This document shows, one piece after another, positions 58,366 through 64,000 of a stretch of DNA of 64,000 nt. Origin of the DNA: Cladochytrium replicatum (Eukaryota > Chytridiomycota > Chytridiomycetes > Cladochytriales > Cladochytriaceae); the NCBI GenBank assembly GCA_025526935.1, contig JAHLKD010000002.1, forward strand, positions 847,001-911,000. Reading direction: 5' to 3'. Made by a program: the position numbers and the translations under genes. Each line of letters begins with the position of its first letter. Positions within the stretch are counted from its first letter, which is position 1. The notes beneath the pieces were generated by a model. It did not search any database and was not told the DNA's origin. It was given only the letters and a program-made list of their open reading frames with translations.

Positions 58366-59947
58366 ATGCTCTCGCCTAATCTCAAGAAGGAACTGCGCGT
58401 CCTCGTCCTCGATCCATTGCCAAAGTCGGCACTGAAAGTCTTTGCAGATGCAAACTACAAGGTAATCAATCGGCTGTATTTCTGCGTAGCGGCGTCAGCA
58501 TCAGCTCACCATCTTGGCGACAGATTGACGAAAACTTCGAGACGCTTTCTGAATCCGAGCTCGTGAAGACGATTGGCGACTACAACATAGTTTGCCTCAG
58601 GTTGGCGACTGCAAACTATACGTGATGAATTCCAAACTGATACTTTCCCAGAAATGAACGAGACTACATTTACTTGACCGATGAAGTACTGCGTTCTGGC
58701 CACAGGCTTCTTGCCGTGGGCGTCTTTTCTCGTTTCGTTTCGCAAGTCGACCTCCAGACAGCACAGGTCATGGGCGTAAGTCAAACATCAGCTGCAGTTG
58801 TTGGTTCTCATTCTTACCGATCTAAATCAAGATTCCTGTCTTCAACTCTCCATACCAACACCAACTTGCTGTCGGTACGTTCATCGAATCGTACGCCTCT
58901 CCACACTAATCTTTGGGAAAACAGCTGAATTGATTGTGTCAAGTACAGTTCTACTTGCACGTCAGATTGGTGACCGCAGTCGGGAAATCCACGAGAAGGA
59001 ATGGAACAAAGTTTCTGCAAACTGCTACGAAGTTCGTGGAAAGACAATGGGAATCGTTGGCTATGGTCACATCGGGTCCCAGCTCGGCATCTTGGCAGAG
59101 GCGATGGGCATGAAGGTGATCTTTTACGACGATGTTGCGGTTATGCCAATCGGGAACGCTGAACCCCGGGAGTCTTTGAATGACCTGCTGTCGCAAAGCG
59201 ACTTCGTTTCGATCAACGTCTCTCTGACCCCAGAAAACAGCAAGATGATTGGAAAGGAACAGATCGCGAAAATGAAGAAAGGATCGTACCTGATCAATGC
59301 TGCCTATGGCGAAGCGGTATGAGCATATGAGAATGATCATCGAAAAGGTCATCTAAATCAAAACCAACTCTTTTGTTTTACATGCAGATTGATTTGGATG
59401 CCCTTTCCGAAGCACTCAAATCTGGCCATCTGCGTGGAGCGGCGCTCGATGCTTTCCCGCAGTCATTAACGGATGTAAAAGCCGAAACCTTTTCAAATCC
59501 TTTCGAGGGGTGCAAGAACGTCATTCTAACCCCGCAGATTGGTGACAAGACAATCGAGAGCTTTGAAAGGATGGGTAGTGAAGTTGCTACGGCGCTGGTG
59601 CGATATGTCACTGACGGTACAACGGTCGGGGCCATCAATTTCCCAAGCATCGCAGCGTGGCCACTGCGACCCAACACAAGAAGGATTGTAAACATGCATC
59701 GCAATGTCAGGGGTGTGCTGAAGGTAAACGCTCTCAGAGTACGGTTCAATCAACAAAACTGACTGACTTATTTCGTATTTAGGAAATTGACAACATCCTT
59801 GCTGCCTATAACGTCGGGAAGCAGGTTCTCGATACTAAAGACGGGCTTGGCTATTTGATCGCCGACATCGGGACAGATAGTGTCACAGCGGAAATTGTCT
59901 CTCAGCTCGCGTTGCTTGCGAACACCATTCGCACTCGTATACTGTGA
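58366..59947 (+). CDS. D-3-phosphoglycerate dehydrogenase-like protein, probably catalytically inactive
   Basis: Fold and length match fungal SER3/SER33-type phosphoglycerate dehydrogenase, first enzyme of serine synthesis. N-terminal substrate half: LRVLVLDPLPKSALKVFADA, NIVCLR, RDYIYLTDEVLRSGHRLLAV. NAD domain: GKTMGIVGYGHIGSQLGILA, MKVIFYDD. C-terminal ACT-like part: NVRGVLKEIDNILAAYNVGK, DGLGYLIADIG. The catalytic set of the family is lost. The Arg of the (N/T)xSRG loop is absent (LINAAYGEAIDLDAL). The Glu of the DVFPxEP motif is replaced (LDAFPQSLTDVKAE). The His of TPHIGGST is Gln (LTPQIGDKTIESFE). The substrate loop usually reading CIGTxQVDL is SRFVSQVDL. NAD binding looks intact. The frame is open and well spliced, so it is likely an expressed pseudoenzyme or a changed function. 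Six short introns are inferred. Confidence 0.85.
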
Positions 59948-60160
59948 TTTTGCTCTGTGTTCAACTGTGCTCGAAGAAGCACGCTCATTTTGTGTAGTTT
60001 GCATACGGTCGCCATGACCACCTTTCTCGGAATTGCGAGAATTTCTCCTGATGGCTGATAAAGAATATTTTAAGTAATAAGCAATTTTTGAAGTACACAT
60101 AAAAATAGGTGAACCGCATGTATTTAGTACTCTGCATCGAATCATTCAGCTTAGTACGTG

Positions 60161-62045
60161 TTAAGAAACTTTTCCAAGCGCATTCAACCTCTCTGCTAGA
60201 GGCGGATGAGAATAATGGTAGGCAGAATACATCGGATCTGGATAAAGTGGGCCACGATTTTGGGTGGCAAGTTTGATGAGTCCGGATCTGAGCACTTTGG
60301 CGTACCCCAATCGTTTGGCAAACAAGTCTGCCTCGAATTCGTGCTTTCGTGACAGAATGTTCATCTTATCCAATGGTTCGGTTAGCCGACAAGACTGCAA
60401 CATTCTTTACCTGACTCACCGCGTAGCCGGCGATAGCTTCAAATGGAAGATAACTGGGTACAACTTGGGTTAAGTATGCCTGTAAGCAGCAGCTTGTGCA
60501 ACTGACATGTACTGAAATAGTAAGAAGCCGATCAGGATCGGCTCATTGTCGAACCCAAATGAGCGATACAACGGCTGAAAGTGGATGCTTAGAGAAAACA
60601 GGAAGAAGATCTGACCTGATTTCAGGAAAATGCGTTTAGTTTTACAACAAACATACCAGGAATAGGTGGAGTTGACTGATGAGGAGACTAACGCAAGTAT
60701 TAATCCTATTCCGGCCCATTATATTTAACCTTACGCTTTGAGAACATGATGATGTTTCCAGTGGCCAAGCTCATGAGCTAGAGTATCCAGAAATGAGATT
60801 CGAACAAGCAATGGCAGAAAACAGTACCGAGAACAGCACAAATTTCCTCATGGTCTGACTGCTGAAGCAGCGTATCGAAAAGAACTATCCTCTTATTATT
60901 GAAAAAGCCGTAAAAGTATGCGTTGCTGTGTGACGAGCGTTTGCTCCCTACCGATAAGACTGTGAGCATGAAAACAGCCAATTGAGTAGGCTTTAGCCAA
61001 CCATCGACAACGTAGAGCTTCTTCAGGGGAAACTTCACTCTCTCCGATAGCGCTTCAATTTTGGTTCTCAGTTCACCCTCCTCCAAAGGGGTAAACTTGT
61101 TGAATAGTGGTTGAATTAGTGTGGGATAGATGGTTGTCATAACAAGCGAAAACGCCAGCCTTTAAACCTCGTTAGCGTCCCGAATGCAAGATAAAGCCAG
61201 CGTTTGCTCATACATGAACATCCAAGTCCAAAAGTAGAATGAATCACCAGCGATTTGGACAATCCGCAAAAATGCAGCCAAGACAGGGATCGCAATGATT
61301 CCGCCAACCAATAGCTCTTTGGCAAGATCGGCAAAAAACAACCTGGAGGTTTAATGTCAGCAAAATCATATTGTCCCTCTAACAAAGTATTACCCCAGAG
61401 TCTGCTTATTGAAACCGTGTCTTTGCTCTATGACAAAGTTGAAGTAAAGAGAGAACGGCAGCGATAGGATGGTCGACAGGATGGAAGTAATCACGAAAAA
61501 TATGATCGATCGAAGGATCTGTGATTTAGAGCACACTTTAAGTACAAAGCAAGAACAGTGGGAATTGAGCCCGCTCACCTCTCGATCTGCCGATTGAAAC
61601 AAAGTTCCTGAGTACCACCAAAACCACGGCAACACATCCCACAGAAGTATCAGAGTTGTTTGGATTTGCGTAAATGCCCCCGATACAAATCCGAAGTTAG
61701 ACTGGAGTTCTTATGAGAAAAAATTCACTAGTTCCAATGATATCGCACACACTTTATCAAGACCATAGGCTTGAGACTGGACAAATTCAACGAGGAGTTA
61801 TGAGCGAACGGCATGATTGACACTGCAGGAACGTATATACTTTTAAAAAATCGTCTTCGTTCACGATCGCCTTCAGCTCTTCCGGTCGAGTTTGTATCAG
61901 GAACCTCCTGTGCTGTCGAATGCTGATGTGCGCCAACACAACAGTCAGACATTTGGTGATATTGACACGCCGGATCCACAAACCTCAGGTAGTTTTCTAG
62001 CACGTATACTGCCGTTGAGCACGCCAGGTACAGCAACTTGTACAT
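60161..62045 (-). CDS. STE24: CAAX prenyl protease STE24 (peptidase M48A)
   Basis: Zinc metalloprotease of the ER and inner nuclear membrane that trims prenylated CAAX proteins such as a-factor-type pheromones and clears blocked translocons. Recognisable in order: [156 protein letters not shown]-type block ([26 protein letters not shown]) and [12 protein letters not shown]. The zinc motif is [10 protein letters not shown] at about 60755-60780. The final third-ligand block is [15 protein letters not shown], ending [12 protein letters not shown] at 60161. All zinc ligands (HExxH and downstream Glu) are present. Nine or so short introns are inferred. The start at 62045 is only about 90 bp from the divergent tRNase Z ATG. 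Confidence 0.92.
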
Positions 62046-62137
62046 CCCTATTGACCTTTTCCACTCTGTGTCCTCGCAGTGATGGCCGGTTTGTGGCTAA
62101 GTTTAGTGCACAGTCTTATTTTTTAACTAAAAGAAAG

Positions 62138-64000
62138 ATGAAATTCCACCTCCAAATTCTGGCAACGCATCTGCCGGACGCAAAGCCGGCGGTATTGTTG
62201 CATTTCGACACCCAGCGATACTTATTTAATTGCGGAGAGGGTACCCAGCGGTTCTGCCACGAGAATGGTGTCAATCTGGGAAAGTTGCGTAACGTTTTTG
62301 TTTCGAGAATCAACTGGGATGTGGTCGGCGGTCTTCCAGGTGATACAATGATCAGAAATTAGAATCGATCCTAATAGGGAGCATTTTTAGGGCTTTTGCT
62401 GACTCTTGCCGGCGCTGGCGCAACGGATGTGAAGGTACACGGCCCTACCAACCTCACCCATTTTCTGGCATCAACGAGGCACTTCATTTTCAGGTATTGT
62501 GTTCTTTAAATCAATATACTAAATGGAGATTGATCATTTCCGTAGACACATGCTCAAAGTCGACACGCATGAGTTTCCCCTTGATGGGGTCGAATATCAG
62601 GACAGCAACGTTCGGATCCAGCCCATCGCAATCAATCCAACATTCCACAACAACACTTCACCGGTTGGACAGAAGAGAAAATCAGAGGATTCGACATACG
62701 ATGCCGCCCAGCTTCCGAGCAAGAGAATACTGCTGAAAAGGATGTTCCCGGCTGGGACGTTTCAAACAAACGTCGAGTCATCAGCAGAATTTGGAGAGAT
62801 TCTGCGCTCGGTTTCAAAGATAACAATGGAGCCGGCAAGGCGGGACGACACGGTATTAGCGTTTCTATGTAAAGGTCCGGAAGTGCCTGGCAAGTTCGAT
62901 GCGAAGAAGGCAATACAGCTAGGTTTGAAGGCTGGTCCAGATTTTGGTAAGTGAATAATACAGTCGCTCCATCATCAAATCTGAAATTGATAGCTGACCA
63001 GGTAAACTTGCACGTGGTGAGACCGTAACTGCCCCGAACGGAACCGAGGTCCACCCGTCCGATGTCATCGGGCCTTCACGAGCCGGTGCATCTTTCCTCA
63101 TTATTGACTGTCCGTCACAGTTCTATATCGACGACCTCTCCTCAAATCCTGTCATCCGCTCCGCACGCAAAAGCTTGGTTTGCGCAGTGCACGTTCTTGG
63201 AAAGGGTGTGTTCTCGCAACCTCGATATAAAGATTTTATGCGGACACTAAGCGGCGAACAACTTGTGATCGACGAAGATCGGCGAACCGGAGAGGTTGTA
63301 TTTAAAGGTGCGGCGGAGATGGTAGGTTGGCTGAGGGCAGTTGATTCCGAAGTTTGGAGCGGGTTCTGGGAAGGAACTCCACAATCTGAAGGTATTTGAA
63401 TGGACCGGTCTTATTACCATCGGTGAACATCGTTGTGCAGAGCCACTACCACCAAACTGTAATGTTGTGCGACCGCTTACCACTTTCGTCGTCGAGCCAG
63501 CTCCACAAATCGACGTTTCCACCTGCTTACCAAAGTTCAACATGCTTGCGATGAATTCTTTTGAGCAGACAGCCAAACTCGCATCATCAATGGAAAAATC
63601 ATTGTCGACCGGCTGGAGCGTGACAACCCTTGGGACGGGATCTGCAATTCCCGGACGACTACGGAATGGTAAATACGGTCAAAGTGGGAGTAACAGTGAT
63701 TAACCAATCCACAGTGTCTTCCACGCTCGTCGAGACTCCTCGTGGGGCCATACTTCTCGATGCTGGCGAGGCAACTTGGGGCCAGATACAACGAGCCTTT
63801 ATGAAATCCACCTCAGATATCACTCCTGTGGCCTCGCTATGCTTGATCTTCATTTCGCATCTGCACGCTGATCACCACCTGGGAACTGTATCCGTTATCA
63901 AAGCCTGGTGTGCTGCACCGGCCAAAAAGAGCGAACAGCTTGTAGTTGTTGCGCCATTTTCCTTTCATGTATGGTTGCAGGAGTATGGCAGCGTGGAAGC
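62138..64000 (+). CDS. tRNase Z, long form (ELAC2-like), 3' end beyond the window
   Basis: Zinc-dependent beta-lactamase-fold endonuclease that removes 3' trailers from nuclear and mitochondrial pre-tRNAs. The inactive N-terminal half is read first: MKFHLQILATHLPDAKPAVL, LHFDTQRYLFNCGEGTQRFC, KLRNVFVSRINWDVVGGLPG, LLLTLAGAGATDVKVHGP, LAFLCKGPEVPGKFDAKKAI. The linker and start of the active half follow (WSVTTLGTGSAIPGRLRN, then VSSTLVETPRGAILLDAGEA), with the metal-binding motif SHLHADHHLG. The gene runs off the right edge after that. Introns are inferred near 62341-62390, 62494-62545, 62945-63001, 63320-63390 and 63668-63714. The ATG at 62138 is used; a mitochondrial leader from an upstream exon cannot be excluded. 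The His motif (HxHxDH) of the catalytic half is intact. Confidence 0.92.

Noticed and set aside
61892-62137. N-terminal extension of tRNase Z from an ATG at 61892
   Set aside because: It lies antisense over the first exons of STE24, and its sequence has no leader-like pattern near the ATG.

Overview
The window looks like nuclear DNA of a zoosporic (chytrid-like) fungus. Most genes are split by short GT..AG introns of about 30-80 nt, genes are tightly packed, and fungal families (STE24, an APSES regulator, RRP41/RRP42, CCT3, F-BAR, DHHC, a fungal-type GT2) sit beside families largely absent from Dikarya: a membrane class I cyclic-nucleotide phosphodiesterase, a heme-NO-binding (HNOB) protein and an arrestin-SH3-GRDP fusion. 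The assignment to Chytridiomycota is an inference from gene content; no marker RNA is present.

Layout. 0.8-1.2 kb: decayed HMG-CoA lyase. 1.6-4.7 kb: membrane glycosyltransferase (GT2). 6.3-10.1 kb: arrestin/SH3/GRDP-like protein. 10.3-15.0 kb: one whole membrane-anchored TAP-type serine hydrolase (S33), two decayed paralogs and fossil Copia pieces. 15.5-16.2 kb: small secreted protein. 16.6-19.9 kb: unrecognised coiled-coil protein. 20.2-22.2 kb: CCT3. 22.6-24.0 kb: repeat-bearing single-pass membrane protein. 24.4-25.3 kb: alanine-rich secreted protein with an LEA2-like pattern. 27.4-31.1 kb: FSP1/AIFM2-like oxidoreductase and an RGS protein that can be read as one spliced frame. 32.3-34.0 kb: C2H2 zinc-finger regulator. 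35.0-36.3 kb: composite pseudogene carrying fragments of the RGS/FSP1 locus and of the GT2 gene. 36.5-37.5 kb: RRP42. 37.7-40.8 kb: F-BAR/SH3 protein with a hairpin-filled long intron. 41.7-43.7 kb: DHHC acyltransferase. 43.8-47.6 kb: DENND6. 48.0-52.2 kb: membrane PDE. 52.4-53.4 kb: RRP41. 53.8-54.7 kb: APSES regulator. 55.1-58.0 kb: HNOB-HNOBA protein with a C-terminal multi-pass membrane module instead of a cyclase. 58.4-59.9 kb: PHGDH-like protein lacking its catalytic residues. 60.2-62.0 kb: STE24. 62.1 kb to the right edge: tRNase Z (partial).

The most unusual item is the HNOB-HNOBA membrane protein at 55149-57981. It has the heme-domain signatures of soluble guanylate cyclase (LHEHL and YxSxR) and the HNOBA domain, but where the cyclase should begin it continues in frame, through further introns, into about four membrane helices. 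It lies about 3 kb from a membrane-bound cyclic-nucleotide phosphodiesterase. RGS, arrestin-like, DENN and F-BAR proteins in the same window give it a signalling and trafficking character, but co-location alone does not prove a shared pathway.

Gene extents below are hand-built spliced models: outer ends and frames are read from the sequence, while individual splice sites are inferred.
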